Of a stretch of DNA of 64,000 nt, positions 16,982 through 27,110 are shown piece by piece. The position numbers were made by a program, and so were the translations under genes. The notes under the pieces are model-generated. The model saw only the letters and a list, made by a program, of their open reading frames with translations, was not told the DNA's origin and did not search any database. Numbering within the stretch: the stretch's first letter is position 1; the number at the start of each line of letters is the position of its first letter. The DNA lies in IMG/VR virus record IMGVR_UViG_3300027141_000003, positions 45,913-109,912 of that record; one strand, written 5' to 3'. The DNA is from a virus.

Positions 16982-19900
16982 TAAACACTTCCTCCTATTC
17001 TTCTGCCGACTCCTTCTTTTGCATTAATCAAAGACAGCTCCTGCTTAAAGCTACGCATTACGTCATCTACTGTAACAGTTGTTCCATTTAATGCTATATC
17101 AATATTGTAAACATTATTGCTGCTTGGGCTATTACTAATATTAACCCCAGACATTTTAGTTCCAGAAGGTATATCATACCTTGGCATGGTAGCAGCATTT
17201 GGATAAATTATTCCTGAAAACTTAGGCTCAATAAGAATTCCTTCTTGTTGTGCACCCAATGGATTAATTCTATCATTGATCTCCATAAGTTGTCCAGCAG
17301 CAAATCGTCCGCCCAAAGAACTCTGCCTTACTGCTTCTTTAGGACCAATTCCAAATCTTTTTTGTACCTTGTACTTAACTCCATTAGGATCTTCAATTAT
17401 ATCGCCAACTTCTAATTGATCTCCAGCAATTACTGCTTTTCTTGCATCATTCGTCAAGTATCCGTCCTTGCCATAAGGATTTTTAAGAGTGGCATCACTT
17501 GCGTTACCATCATACATTGCTGAATAAAGGTCTCCCGCAGTAGCATACTTACCCTTCATTCCGTCTTTTACCTGATCGGTATAAATTGTAACGTATGGGG
17601 CATTAATTCCATTTTTTAAAGCATTAAGAATTTCATCTACAACTCCAGTAGCTGGTTTTTCAATTCCAAGTTTCTTGCCCAGAGTTTCTAAAGCAGACAT
17701 AGTCTCTGTAAACTCTTTAGTCATTTTAAACTTGTCGCCTTCAGTTTGAAGTTTATTAATTATGTTAGATAGGTTAGTGCTATATGTAGTCAAATCTTTA
17801 TTAAGATTGTCTGCTTTTGTTTGAAGAACTCCTAATTTATCTCCAGCTAAAGCTGCCTTGTCTGCAAGCTTTGTGTTCTTGGCAGTAAGTGAATCTATTT
17901 GATCTTGTAAGGGTTTAATCTCAAGCTCTGCTTTGAGGGTAATTGCCTCTTCTGCTGATTTACGATTAGATTCATTTAGTATCTGCTCTATACTCATTTG
18001 CTCTTCTGCATAGGCTGTCATGTTGCCAGTTGCAAGAGCTTGCTGTGCTCTTAGTTGAGCCTTCTGAATTTCTAGCTGAGCGTTTTCTGCTTCAGTTGCT
18101 TTACGAATTCCATTGATTTTATCTTGAGCAGCTTTTTTAATTTTATCTATCTGTTTGTTTAATGAAGCAATTGCATCTCGGCTATCTATTTGAGCTTTTG
18201 CAGATTGCCCCTTTTGAGCAGTTTGAAGATCTTTAATTTGTTGAGTTAACTTACCATACTTTGTGTATTGTGCACCCACTGCACCTGTTGTTTTTATTGT
18301 GTCATTAATGATTGAGGCAAGTTTAACTGCAGCTACAGCGGCAGTACCACTTAATGCGTTTACGTCTAAATTAGTTCCTTGAACTAAAAGTTGAAGTTTA
18401 GCAAAAGATGTGACTAGAGTATCTGTAGTGTTTAGAACTTCCGCTAGTTCTGGATTTGCTTTACCAATTTCAGCAATAATTTTTGTTGTTAAGGTAGACT
18501 GATTTTGATAAGAAGCATTAATAGCATCAATTTGTTCTCTTGTCGCTTGACCAACTGATTTTGCAACACCCTTATTCTTTTCTGCTGCCTCTGCAGTCTT
18601 TTTAACTGTTTCATCAATTGATCCAGTAATTGCCGCAAAAGTAGTTAACATTGCTGCGGCTTGCCCCTCAACGTCTGAAACTTTTAGCGCTGACTCAAAT
18701 GTCTTTGTTGATTGAATTGCAGCTTGCTCTAATGTTTGAATACCTTGGAATGCTTTTGTTCCTATTGCGCTGCCCGCCATTGCGGCTTTATTAGACGCAT
18801 CTACAATGGCATATATTTTAGCTGTTGCAACCGCAGCAGAATCTCCTGCTGCCATAAATTGAGCCTTTAATTGAATTGCAGTTTGACCAACATCTTTTCT
18901 ATCTGTTTGATCAAATAGCTTGATGTAATCCTGCATAGTAGATTTAACTTGAACCTTAAGCTTTTTGTATTGTTCAATTGTCATATGTATTGGGACGTTA
19001 GCTTTTGTCATGCTCTCATAAATCATTTTATTTTGAGCCTTTAGATCTTTAGCATCTTCGATAGCAGTTTTTATTTGCTTATTATAATCGGTATACTTGT
19101 ATCCTGCTTTGGCAGCAGCATCTGCTGTCATGCCAAATGCTGTTCTATTAATTCTTAATTCTTCTGTGTGATCTTTATGTCTTTTAATTAGGAACCCAAT
19201 GGTTGCTGTAACCGCAGTAAATGCTATTCCTATAGGACTAGTTAATTTAAGTAGTGTTGCAAATCCTTTAAGAAGTGGTCCAAATATTCTTAGTATTCCT
19301 GATAGACTTCCTCCAGTTTTTGATGCTGCCTGCGCTAATCCATTTAGTGGACCTATTGGCTGCTTTAATTGAGTAGGAATTTTATCCATTTGTCTAGACA
19401 TCATTCCCCCGCCTGCTGGCTTGCTTCTAGCAGAACCAAATCCCATTCCCATACTTGCAATTAGAGATGCGATTTGTATAGCGCTTCCTAGTCCTCCGCC
19501 AACTTTTTGCCCAAGCATTTGTCCGCCATATGAAACTGCTAATCCAGCTCCTATGCCTCCTAGAATTCTGCCTCCTCTGCGAGGAGCCTGTTCTTGAACT
19601 TCATCACCATTGTTTAGGTATTGAATTTTAGGAACCATTCCGCCAAGATTATAACCTGGAACCATGCCTCCACGATTCATTCCAAACATTTGTTTTCTTA
19701 GTTTAGAAGTTGACGGAGTCCATGATTTATTATCCCAGTTTGCATATTTAGTTCTTAAGATTTCTCTATCAATTTTACTTAAGCTCTTACCACCTGAGCT
19801 AAGCACATCTGATGCAGATGATTTAATAAGTACATCTACAATGTCTGGCTCTAAAGCCCTTTGCAGATGTCCCTGAGCATTTGTTACATATCCGTACGGT

Positions 19901-22900
19901 CTCTCTTTTTCAAGATTGCTGATTAGCTTTCCATACATTAAATTTTGTGCTTTAGGAGTAAGTCCTGAACTTCCAAATAATTTCTTTCCCATGCCAAGAG
20001 ATAAAGAAGTGGCTCCCCAACTATCTCCTATTTTCCCAAACTTAGCGCCTAAGTTTTTAAATGCAGTACTCTTTAATACATTGCCTATTTGGCCTCCTGC
20101 ATTATATCCTGGAATTATACCGCCACTATTTCTAAAGATTATGTCTGGATCATTTGCAACTACAGATGCTCCAGACCCTCTAATTCCAACTCCTCTGGCT
20201 GTGCCAAGCTTTTGCATTTCATCATAAAAATTAACATTTGATTCTGGAATTTTTAAATCTTTTAAATTTTTCTTTAATATGTTTCCAGCAAACTCTTCAA
20301 ATGTGTCTGAATCTTTTCCAAATGCAGATCCTCTAGCTCTTAATCCACGTGTTAGTTCTTCCCAAGCTTTTCCAAAAGCACTGTCGATATCTCTTGACGG
20401 ATACCCTAGCTGCCTTGCTGCCGATCTCATTGTTGAAAATGGATTTAGCGGAGTGTTATTTAATGAGCTAAGAATAGCTTTTGGATCTCCGCCTGCGTTA
20501 AGTGAAAGATTTCCTCCAGCTCCATATCTTGCTTGTGGGCCAAAAAGTGCTGGGGAAACATATTGTCCACTTGAATTTCTTGCTCCCGCTGGGGCAAAGT
20601 GACTTCTATCTAATCCGCTCCATATTGCGTTTACCTCATCCTTAGAAAGCGATTCTAATTCTTTTTGAGTATATGCTCTTCCTTGTGGACTTTTAACAGC
20701 CCATCCAGAAATATGGCTCTCTATTAAGTCAGCTCTTCTTGCACCAACGTCTTGTCCAGTTGCAGTAGACCAATAGTGTCGTGATAGAGGATTTCCTCTT
20801 ACCGATACAGTTGCTCTGCTTTTTGCTCTTGAAAAAGATCCTCCAAACATTCTAGCAATATCTGCAGCAGATGGTCGTAATCCATATCCGCCTTGTTCTG
20901 AAGAAACTGGTCCACCTAAAGTTCCTTGGTTAATTGCATGTAGCAGCGGTAGGTTTCTTTGAGTTGCTTCTTTATTTACAACAAATTCTCCTGGAGTAAG
21001 CATTGCTGGTACTGTATCTGTATTGCCAGTTCCTGGAACAATGTTTCCCCTGTTTAATCTTTTTGGAACTGTTGTTTCAATGTTATATCCTGCTCCTGAA
21101 GTTCTTACGCCTAGGGCTCCTGCTACCTTATTAATAAAATCTCTAGTTTTTCCTTTTTTAAATAACTCTCTCATATTAGACTTGCCAGTTGCATCAACTA
21201 CAGGCTGGTTTAAAGTAGGTACCACTGTTGGATTTAAAGTTCTTCCCATTGAGACTGCGTGAGCCTGCATAGATGTAGAGATCATTCTTTCTGTTTCTAA
21301 GTTTAATGCTATAATTTTTGCTCTGGCTTGTTCAACATTTATTTTACCTGCACGTAATTCAGAAACAATTAAGGCCGATTCTCTTGCAGCGTTATCTGTT
21401 AGCTTGGAAACAATTGGTAAAATGTCATCAAATTGATTCATAAAGTCTTTACTCAATAATCCAGTTGCAACCATTTGCTTCTTAAGCTGGTCTATTTCTG
21501 CTTTAGATTGCATTGCAAGTGTCGCCATCATTGCGTGATGCCTTGCAGCTTCTCCAGCTACAATTCCAGTTGATGCTCCATTTACTCTTGTAAGACCAGG
21601 AACATCTGGTAAATTATCGTTCATGTATATCTGAGGATTTTGACCAATTTTTTGATTTACGGGAATTGATCCTGGAACCATTCCAAATATCGTCTGCTGA
21701 AGTCTTTCAGCCTCTGTCATTCCAGACCTAGGCACCATGTGAGTACTTGCACGAGATCCCATTGGTCCAACTAGAGGGTGTGCTGGGTTTACAACTCTTC
21801 CTCCGCCTGCCATAACAAGGCTTCCAGCCATTGTGCTTACTGCTGGGCTTATAGACATTGATCCAGATTTTGCTTTTGCTTCTAGCAATGAGAATTCGTC
21901 TAATAGGTTTCTAAGTGCTTGTTGCAATACTGCTGCTGCTTTAGCATCGCTATAGAAAGATTGTTCTACTAATTTTCCAGCTTTTTCTGCTGCCATCATT
22001 TCTGGAGTTAAATATTTAAATCCTTCTCCACCTTTTAAAAATGCTTTTATGTGGAAAACGCCTTTTGCCATATTACCAAAGAAGTTTGCAAGTAAACCAG
22101 TTAACATAATCAGTGGGCCAGCAATTGCTGTAACTCCACCAAGTAGTGCTAGTATCTGCTTAACTGGTCCAGGCAAGTTCATAGCAAACTGGACTATCTT
22201 ATCTACTACTGTAATTAAAGCAGTATTAATTGTTAAAAATTGTTCTCCCACTTCCGCCAGAGAAGCCTTTAATCCCTCTAATGCTCTTCTATATTTACCA
22301 GATGCGGACTCTGTTACTGCTGTTAATTCTCGATCAGCTACCTGCGCTAACCCGTCGGTAGATTCTTTCATCAAATCTAAAACTTTTAAAGTCTGGCTTC
22401 CTTCTCTTCCTAGGTTTTCAAAAAGAGCATTAAGTCTTGAAAATTGAAACTTACCAAATAGCTGCTCAATTGCCTGTTGCTTTTGTAGTGGGTTTAAGTT
22501 ATCTAAAGCTCCTTGTAATGCCATTAAGGTTCCAGTAAGGTCCCCAGCATTATTATTTACTATCCCAAGTAAATCAATTCCAAGCGTTTCAAACTTGCCA
22601 ACGGCTACATCTGTTGGGTTAATTAAAGATGCTAATGCTGACTTTAATGCGTTTGCTCCTTCTGAAGCATTAATTCCGCCTTCTCTCATTGCAGTTAAAT
22701 ATAATGCTAAATCTTTTACATCTCCACCAAGTCCTTTGACAATAGGGCCAGCTTTAGGAATTGCCTCCACTAAGTCATTAAGAGTTGTTGATGTTTGGTT
22801 TTCAACTGCGTTAAGAAAGTTAATTGATTCTGATAATTCATCTGTATTGGATTTAAATGCAGACTGAATTGCAAGCGTAGCCTTCATGGCTTCTTGTCGA

Positions 22901-23766
22901 TCTACTTCTCCAAGTACGGCAAGTCTAGTTGTTTCTCTAACAGATCCTAAAAGGTCGTCTCCAGTTTTTCCAGTTGCCGCAATATCCGCTGCTAGACCAA
23001 TAGTTTCTTTAAAAGAAACTCCCATAGCCTGTGAAATTTCTTTTGCTGTTTGAACAACATCGTCTCTTACTTTACCCAGCTCTGCTGAAGAAGTTCCCGC
23101 AACATCTCCATATACCTTTGTTAATCTTACTAATTCTTGATCCGCTTCTCTAAATGCTTTTGCTGCAGCACTGCCAAACGCAACCAGCGGGACAGTAAGT
23201 CCGACTGTTAGCTGACGGCCTGTCCATTGAGTATTTTTACCAAAATTAATAATCTGACCAGCACCATCCTGGACAACCTTATTCATGATTTGCATTTCTG
23301 TTCTTGCTATTGCTGTAGCATTTTTTACTGCGTCTAGTCCTCTAGGGACCTGAACATTGAACTGCATAAGTCCTTGTGCGTTTCTTCCAAGTGGCTGTAG
23401 GACTGAGTTTTGTAGTGCTACTTGCTGTTTTGCTAGATCTCTAATAAGACCACCAGATGTTTTAGTTTGATCTCTAAAAGCGCTAAAGTATTGATTTAAC
23501 TTTAATTTTCCGCCGTCAAGATTCTTACCAAACTTTTCTACATCTGAAGTAAGGCTTACGAAGTGTGTGGAGAACTGACCTGTGCTTCTTAATGTGTCAG
23601 AGAACGATCTGTTCATGACGGCAATTTGATTTGCCATCATCTTATTAGAGCTAGCTAATTTTTCTTGAAGTTTTGATAGGCTGGCAGTAACCTTATGCAC
23701 ATCGGCGATAAGAGCTGAGAAGTCGGCATTAGCGACTATGCGGGTACTGATTGTTTCGTCAGCCAT
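16981..23766 (-). CDS. tail tape measure protein
   Basis: 2261 residues, the largest gene here. The N-terminal 500 residues match the TP901-type tape-measure core in style: helical, with AFREADQELVRLTKVYG, ATGKTGDDLLGSVRETTRLA and REGGINASEGANALKSAL. Hydrophobic segments occur near residues 530, 1400 and 1510. Gly-rich motifs such as GGMVPGYNLGG and DTVPAMLTPGEFVVNKEATQ recur, as in many tape measures, and a long coiled coil lies near 1800-2000. The protein sets tail length and helps DNA pass the envelope. By the usual 1.5 angstrom per residue rule the tail would be about 340 nm (inference). Confidence 0.93.
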   Translation of the reverse strand: MADETISTRIVANADFSALIADVHKVTASLSKLQEKLASSNKMMANQIAVMNRSFSDTLRSTGQFSTHFVSLTSDVEKFGKNLDGGKLKLNQYFSAFRDQTKTSGGLIRDLAKQQVALQNSVLQPLGRNAQGLMQFNVQVPRGLDAVKNATAIARTEMQIMNKVVQDGAGQIINFGKNTQWTGRQLTVGLTVPLVAFGSAAAKAFREADQELVRLTKVYGDVAGTSSAELGKVRDDVVQTAKEISQAMGVSFKETIGLAADIAATGKTGDDLLGSVRETTRLAVLGEVDRQEAMKATLAIQSAFKSNTDELSESINFLNAVENQTSTTLNDLVEAIPKAGPIVKGLGGDVKDLALYLTAMREGGINASEGANALKSALASLINPTDVAVGKFETLGIDLLGIVNNNAGDLTGTLMALQGALDNLNPLQKQQAIEQLFGKFQFSRLNALFENLGREGSQTLKVLDLMKESTDGLAQVADRELTAVTESASGKYRRALEGLKASLAEVGEQFLTINTALITVVDKIVQFAMNLPGPVKQILALLGGVTAIAGPLIMLTGLLANFFGNMAKGVFHIKAFLKGGEGFKYLTPEMMAAEKAGKLVEQSFYSDAKAAAVLQQALRNLLDEFSLLEAKAKSGSMSISPAVSTMAGSLVMAGGGRVVNPAHPLVGPMGSRASTHMVPRSGMTEAERLQQTIFGMVPGSIPVNQKIGQNPQIYMNDNLPDVPGLTRVNGASTGIVAGEAARHHAMMATLAMQSKAEIDQLKKQMVATGLLSKDFMNQFDDILPIVSKLTDNAARESALIVSELRAGKINVEQARAKIIALNLETERMISTSMQAHAVSMGRTLNPTVVPTLNQPVVDATGKSNMRELFKKGKTRDFINKVAGALGVRTSGAGYNIETTVPKRLNRGNIVPGTGNTDTVPAMLTPGEFVVNKEATQRNLPLLHAINQGTLGGPVSSEQGGYGLRPSAADIARMFGGSFSRAKSRATVSVRGNPLSRHYWSTATGQDVGARRADLIESHISGWAVKSPQGRAYTQKELESLSKDEVNAIWSGLDRSHFAPAGARNSSGQYVSPALFGPQARYGAGGNLSLNAGGDPKAILSSLNNTPLNPFSTMRSAARQLGYPSRDIDSAFGKAWEELTRGLRARGSAFGKDSDTFEEFAGNILKKNLKDLKIPESNVNFYDEMQKLGTARGVGIRGSGASVVANDPDIIFRNSGGIIPGYNAGGQIGNVLKSTAFKNLGAKFGKIGDSWGATSLSLGMGKKLFGSSGLTPKAQNLMYGKLISNLEKERPYGYVTNAQGHLQRALEPDIVDVLIKSSASDVLSSGGKSLSKIDREILRTKYANWDNKSWTPSTSKLRKQMFGMNRGGMVPGYNLGGMVPKIQYLNNGDEVQEQAPRRGGRILGGIGAGLAVSYGGQMLGQKVGGGLGSAIQIASLIASMGMGFGSARSKPAGGGMMSRQMDKIPTQLKQPIGPLNGLAQAASKTGGSLSGILRIFGPLLKGFATLLKLTSPIGIAFTAVTATIGFLIKRHKDHTEELRINRTAFGMTADAAAKAGYKYTDYNKQIKTAIEDAKDLKAQNKMIYESMTKANVPIHMTIEQYKKLKVQVKSTMQDYIKLFDQTDRKDVGQTAIQLKAQFMAAGDSAAVATAKIYAIVDASNKAAMAGSAIGTKAFQGIQTLEQAAIQSTKTFESALKVSDVEGQAAAMLTTFAAITGSIDETVKKTAEAAEKNKGVAKSVGQATREQIDAINASYQNQSTLTTKIIAEIGKANPELAEVLNTTDTLVTSFAKLQLLVQGTNLDVNALSGTAAVAAVKLASIINDTIKTTGAVGAQYTKYGKLTQQIKDLQTAQKGQSAKAQIDSRDAIASLNKQIDKIKKAAQDKINGIRKATEAENAQLEIQKAQLRAQQALATGNMTAYAEEQMSIEQILNESNRKSAEEAITLKAELEIKPLQDQIDSLTAKNTKLADKAALAGDKLGVLQTKADNLNKDLTTYSTNLSNIINKLQTEGDKFKMTKEFTETMSALETLGKKLGIEKPATGVVDEILNALKNGINAPYVTIYTDQVKDGMKGKYATAGDLYSAMYDGNASDATLKNPYGKDGYLTNDARKAVIAGDQLEVGDIIEDPNGVKYKVQKRFGIGPKEAVRQSSLGGRFAAGQLMEINDRINPLGAQQEGILIEPKFSGIIYPNAATMPRYDIPSGTKMSGVNISNSPSSNNVYNIDIALNGTTVTVDDVMRSFKQELSLINAKEGVGRRIGGSV

Positions 23767-23777
23767 TTATATTCAGG

Positions 23778-24439
23778 TTACTCCTTAGCATATCCTAGTC
23801 CTTCTCCAATTCCGAAACCAGCTTGCGCTGCGAATCTTCCTTGAAGTGATACTACATCGTCTGCACTGGCAGTTATGCCTGCGGCTCGCAATTGTATTTC
23901 TTCGAAACTAGAAGTTTTCTTTTCTTCTTCGTATTCGCCCATATCTACTCCAGTTAAAGAAGCTTGAAACTTCTTACTGTCGTAATCTCTTTTCTTCAAA
24001 GCCTTTAAGGTATTTACAAGTTCTGGCATTGAAAGACTTTCTTCTAGTTCCTGGTAATTCTTCCAATGTCCTAGTAAAAAAACTTCCCCCTCTAAAGCGG
24101 CTAAGTCTAGTTCTGACCAGCCAGAACCGCTGCCGCTAGTAGGTTTGGGTCGTCAAGCTTGATCCCTCCGCAAACTTCTAGAATGCGATTCATTGTTGGA
24201 ACATCTAAGGCGTTCTCAAATGCTTCTCTGTCTGCTACCAATTCTGGTAGTTGTTTTTCTATTGCAATTGCACATGCATCGATCAAGATGTTTAGTGTGT
24301 CATCTTCTGTTTCTGATTCTGCCGTCTTCTTAATTGCTAGCATAAACTTACGAAGCTCTGCTATTGATAGGGGCTTTAGCTTTACGGTCTGGCCGTTTTG
24401 AAGCTGTACCTCTTCTACGCTATATACTGTTGTTGCCAA
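23778..24439 (-). CDS. tail assembly chaperone, long form made by -1 frameshift (G-T type)
   Basis: The downstream frame is open from the slippery site to 23778 and has no convincing own start. Slipping back one base at CCCAAAC (24149-24143) joins it to the short chaperone. The joint reads ...DDP/PTSGSGWSELDLAALEGE and gives about 220 residues. Siphophages of this kind make both forms in a fixed ratio; they coat the tape measure and recruit the major tail protein. The region after the joint (VFLLGHWKNYQELEE and onward) has the acidic helical character of such T domains. The gene lies directly upstream of the tape measure, as usual. Confidence 0.85.
24107..24439 (-). CDS. tail assembly chaperone, short form (G type)
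   Basis: 110 residues from a TTG start at 24439, with GGAGG seven bases upstream. This is the unshifted product. The sequence (VEEVQLQNGQTVKLKPLSIA at the start, then a helical acidic body) matches the small G-type tail chaperones of siphophages. Its own promoter lies at 24470-24498, just after the terminator that closes the major tail protein unit, so expression can be set apart from the highly made tail protein. Confidence 0.88.
   Translation of the reverse strand: MATTVYSVEEVQLQNGQTVKLKPLSIAELRKFMLAIKKTAESETEDDTLNILIDACAIAIEKQLPELVADREAFENALDVPTMNRILEVCGGIKLDDPNLLAAAVLAGQN
24143..24149 (-). other. -1 ribosomal slippery site
   Basis: On the minus strand the heptamer C CCA AAC is in the zero frame of the short chaperone gene and fits X XXY YYZ. 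After a -1 slip the new frame (CCC AAA CCT ACT AGC) stays open to 23778. Confidence 0.85.
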
Positions 24440-24469
24440 TTTAGGTCCTCCTAGGATCTACTCATAAAC

Positions 24470-24498
24470 ATTATACTAAAAGAAATATCCTAATACAA
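24470..24498 (-). promoter_or_regulatory. promoter for the chaperone and tape measure unit
   Basis: TTGTAT, 17 bases, then TATAAT (24475-24470) on the minus strand. It lies between the terminator of the major tail gene and the chaperone start. Confidence 0.7.
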
Positions 24499-24502
24499 CC
24501 AC

Positions 24503-24530
24503 AAAAGCCCCTAATTTCTTAGGGGCCTTT
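24503..24530 (-). terminator. intrinsic terminator after the major tail protein gene
   Basis: An 8-bp stem GCCCCTAA/TTAGGGGC with loop GAAA on the minus strand is followed by TTTTGT. The near-symmetric flanking A/T runs could also stop transcription from the other direction. Confidence 0.88.
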
Positions 24531-24556
24531 GTATCGTATTTAATAAATTAAATTTA

Positions 24557-25264
24557 TTATGCTACTAGAACACGGTCAATAATCTTGCCGTACTCTGAGC
24601 CAGCGTAGCTAGCATCTGGGAGTAAACGGAAAGTTACTGGGAATGTTGTTGGTGTTGTACGAGCAAGTGAGAATTGTGACTGTTGTACAGACAATACTCT
24701 ACGAGCATAGTATACACGCTCTGAAGCTGTTGAAGATGCTGTTGGAGCTAGTCCAACTGCAATTAGCTGACGCTCTGTTGGAGCTGCACCAAGTGCACCT
24801 GCCTCAAGACCGAGAGTGTCTTTCTTTCCTGTTCCAGTTCCTGTTGTTGATAGAGTTGATGCTGGTTGTCCGAATACTGTTGCAATGTTCTCAAGAGTAC
24901 CTTCTGACATTTCTGTTGCAATCATAACTTCCATTGCTGACTTGAACAGCTTAGCTGTATCGAGCAACTGATCTACAGTTACTGAGTCGAATGTTGGGTT
25001 ATATGTAATTTGAAGACCATTGTTAGTAAAACCAACGTTACGGTATCCAAATAGTCCTGCTGTTTGATTAACAGAGTTTAGTGTATTAGCGTATGATACG
25101 CCTGTTGCAAATGCTGGGACGCCTACTGTTCCTGCGCTTGATGCAATTGCTACGCCTGCTTCTGCGTTTTCGATGTAATCAGCGTCGTTCACGTCAATAG
25201 TTGACAAGAACAGTGGTGATGCACCGACTAGAATATTTCTAGCATTACCTACGGATTGTGCCAT
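24557..25264 (-). CDS. major tail protein
   Basis: 235 residues, flanked by its own promoter region (about 25361-25390) and a strong terminator. This arrangement is shared only with the capsid gene here and fits a highly expressed tail-tube subunit. It lies between the tail terminator gene and the tail chaperones, the standard place. Compositionally it is a balanced, Ala/Thr-rich globular protein with central VTVDQLLDTAKLFKSAMEVM and a C-terminal FPVTFRLLPDASY strand. A strong ribosome site (GGAGG, eight bases) precedes the ATG. Confidence 0.87.
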   Translation of the reverse strand: MAQSVGNARNILVGASPLFLSTIDVNDADYIENAEAGVAIASSAGTVGVPAFATGVSYANTLNSVNQTAGLFGYRNVGFTNNGLQITYNPTFDSVTVDQLLDTAKLFKSAMEVMIATEMSEGTLENIATVFGQPASTLSTTGTGTGKKDTLGLEAGALGAAPTERQLIAVGLAPTASSTASERVYYARRVLSVQQSQFSLARTTPTTFPVTFRLLPDASYAGSEYGKIIDRVLVA

Positions 25265-25382
25265 AGTTATTTCCTCCTATATTTCAATATATATATATTT
25301 TTGTTCAAATCTTAAATTCAAGCTGGCTAGGCTTCTTTCCTCTTAACCTAAGTTTATAATATTATAGGTAAAAAGGCAAACC
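25265..25382 (-). promoter_or_regulatory. promoter and AT-rich leader of the major tail gene
   Basis: TTGCCT at 25390-25385, overlapping the end of the upstream gene, is followed after 18 bases by TATAAT (25366-25361). The predicted transcript has a leader of about 90 bases with an (AT)n run before the ribosome site. Confidence 0.6.
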
Positions 25383-25910
25383 CTAGGCAAATCTGCCCAA
25401 TGTGCTTGAGGCCCCATTGGTATCTGTATCTCTTGAGTATTTTATTTCTAAAATGATCTCAGAGGAGAAAAATCCCTGAAGTTCTTCAGATGGTGCCGTT
25501 GGGGAGATATCTGCTATATGTATACTGTGAAACTTAAACATATCTGAAAGTCCTGTCCACCTGTTTATGTCTCTAGCCGACTCGTCCATTCTTCTAAACT
25601 CATCTGTCATGTAATTTCTAATCTCATTTATATCTGCCACCGAAGTTGAATATACGGTAAAGAGAATCTGCTCACAGCATATCAACCAATTGTCGTCATA
25701 TGACATTCCAATCTTGTCGTAAACAATATGCTTTTTGCCGCTCATAAATTGATTTAATTCTGGCGCCTGCTGAACTGGAATAATTGGTATAATATTCTCG
25801 TTTAGGTTATCGCTCCAATAGTCGTCTTCGTCAAATATGTTTCTGGTATAAAGCTCTTTCCAAAGATACTTTCTTAGCTCCAGCATTGCGTCTAACTTGT
25901 AATTAGCCAT
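25383..25910 (-). CDS. tail terminator / tail completion protein
   Basis: 175 residues, alpha/beta. It is encoded between the neck gene and the major tail protein, where siphophages place the tail terminator that caps the tube and joins it to the head. A strand-helix-strand pattern is visible (WLICCEQILFTVYSTSVADI, then NEIRNYMTDEFRRMDESAR). It overlaps the upstream gene by one base. The role is assigned mainly from gene order. Confidence 0.7.
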   Translation of the reverse strand: MANYKLDAMLELRKYLWKELYTRNIFDEDDYWSDNLNENIIPIIPVQQAPELNQFMSGKKHIVYDKIGMSYDDNWLICCEQILFTVYSTSVADINEIRNYMTDEFRRMDESARDINRWTGLSDMFKFHSIHIADISPTAPSEELQGFFSSEIILEIKYSRDTDTNGASSTLGRFA

Positions 25911-26692
25911 TACATTGAACCTCCGAATGCTAAGGCTAAGGCTGAGTCAGCTTGAGCCCTAATAGAATTTGCTGAAAAAGAATACTGAACTCTTTTGATA
26001 TTTGATGGAACTCCCAGTGCCCTTGTAATACTTGAGTTAAATAATCTTTGAAACCCAGATCTTTTCATTGAGTCGCTTACTAATCTACCGCTAAAAAATC
26101 TTGAGTAGGCTAGTGTAAATTGATTGGTAGCTGCAGATCCTCCAGGGCGACGAACTGTAACAGACGCTCCCTTTGGCATAAACACCACTTCTCCATCCAT
26201 TTCAAATACAAGGCGCTCTGCGCTTTTAGGTTTAATTACTAACGGCTTACCATTTTCCATAACAGAAGCCTTATTTGCAAACATATGACTACGTCTTCTA
26301 TTTGATGAGGGGACCATTGTTTTAGATGGCAAGAAATCATAGTTAATACCAAATGATAAACCAGTTTGTGTGGTCTTGTTTAGTTTAAACAGCCTATGGG
26401 TTTTGTTACCAGCCTTTTTCCATTCGTAAACATGATGCAAAGACTTGGGCTTACTTCTAGCCAATGCGTCAATATAATTTCCAAAATCTAGATTTATCTG
26501 ATCAAACATAAGCTTGCTAAATGAATTCTGAAACTTTTTATTACTTGTTAGTTTTGCTATTACTGATGCTTCATAATATACGTATGCTGATATTTGTGCC
26601 ACTGTACTGTCTCTCAATGGCCCTTTTTGATTTGAGTGCATCATTCTTTCAAGTCCGCTTGCTGCTTGAACTAGTAGTCCGCTATTATCCAA
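25910..26692 (-). CDS. neck / head-tail joining protein (minor capsid-like)
   Basis: 260 residues if translation starts at the TTG at 26692, which has GGAG ten bases upstream and follows the end of the stopper gene closely. An ATG at 26734 would add residues that lie inside that gene. The N-terminal part is helical (LLVQAASGLERMMH), and a basic beta region follows. Gene order suggests an HK97 gp10-like tail-completion protein, but it is longer than most of that family. Confidence 0.6.
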   Translation of the reverse strand: MDNSGLLVQAASGLERMMHSNQKGPLRDSTVAQISAYVYYEASVIAKLTSNKKFQNSFSKLMFDQINLDFGNYIDALARSKPKSLHHVYEWKKAGNKTHRLFKLNKTTQTGLSFGINYDFLPSKTMVPSSNRRRSHMFANKASVMENGKPLVIKPKSAERLVFEMDGEVVFMPKGASVTVRRPGGSAATNQFTLAYSRFFSGRLVSDSMKRSGFQRLFNSSITRALGVPSNIKRVQYSFSANSIRAQADSALALAFGGSM

Positions 26693-27110
26693 TTTGCTGG
26701 TTCTCCGATCTCTTGAGAGATGAGTTATAAGCAATTACTCTACCAAACGGGTCTGTCATTGGTGTAGTTCCCATTACTTCAAATACTGTTGGGGTCTCAC
26801 TTGGATAGTTAATTTCATTCCAGATTGTGTTTCCTTCAACATCTTTTATGTTGGTAACTTTTTCTCTAGCTGTTAATTTTTCAGAAGTTCTTACCTGAAT
26901 AACTTGATCATTTAAATACTTGTTTGAAAAAATTTGCTTATCGCTAGATCGAGTCGTTGCAGAGTTGCTGATTACACCCTTTGCGTGACATGCAATTGTT
27001 TTATAGTAATTCCACTCTTTTACGATTGCTCCAGTATCTGGATCTTGAATTTCAGACTGTCTGTAAACATCTAAATTCATAGACAAGACAGAGTCTACGA
27101 TGCCACTCAT
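26685..27110 (-). CDS. head closure (stopper) protein
   Basis: 141 residues, beta-rich (NLDVYRQSEIQDPDTGAIVK, then TRSSDKQIFSNKY and VIQVRTSEKL). Its place between the adaptor and the tail-completion genes and its SPP1 gp16-like size support a stopper that closes the connector after DNA packaging. It overlaps its upstream neighbour by one base. Confidence 0.7.
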   Translation of the reverse strand: MSGIVDSVLSMNLDVYRQSEIQDPDTGAIVKEWNYYKTIACHAKGVISNSATTRSSDKQIFSNKYLNDQVIQVRTSEKLTAREKVTNIKDVEGNTIWNEINYPSETPTVFEVMGTTPMTDPFGRVIAYNSSLKRSENQQIG

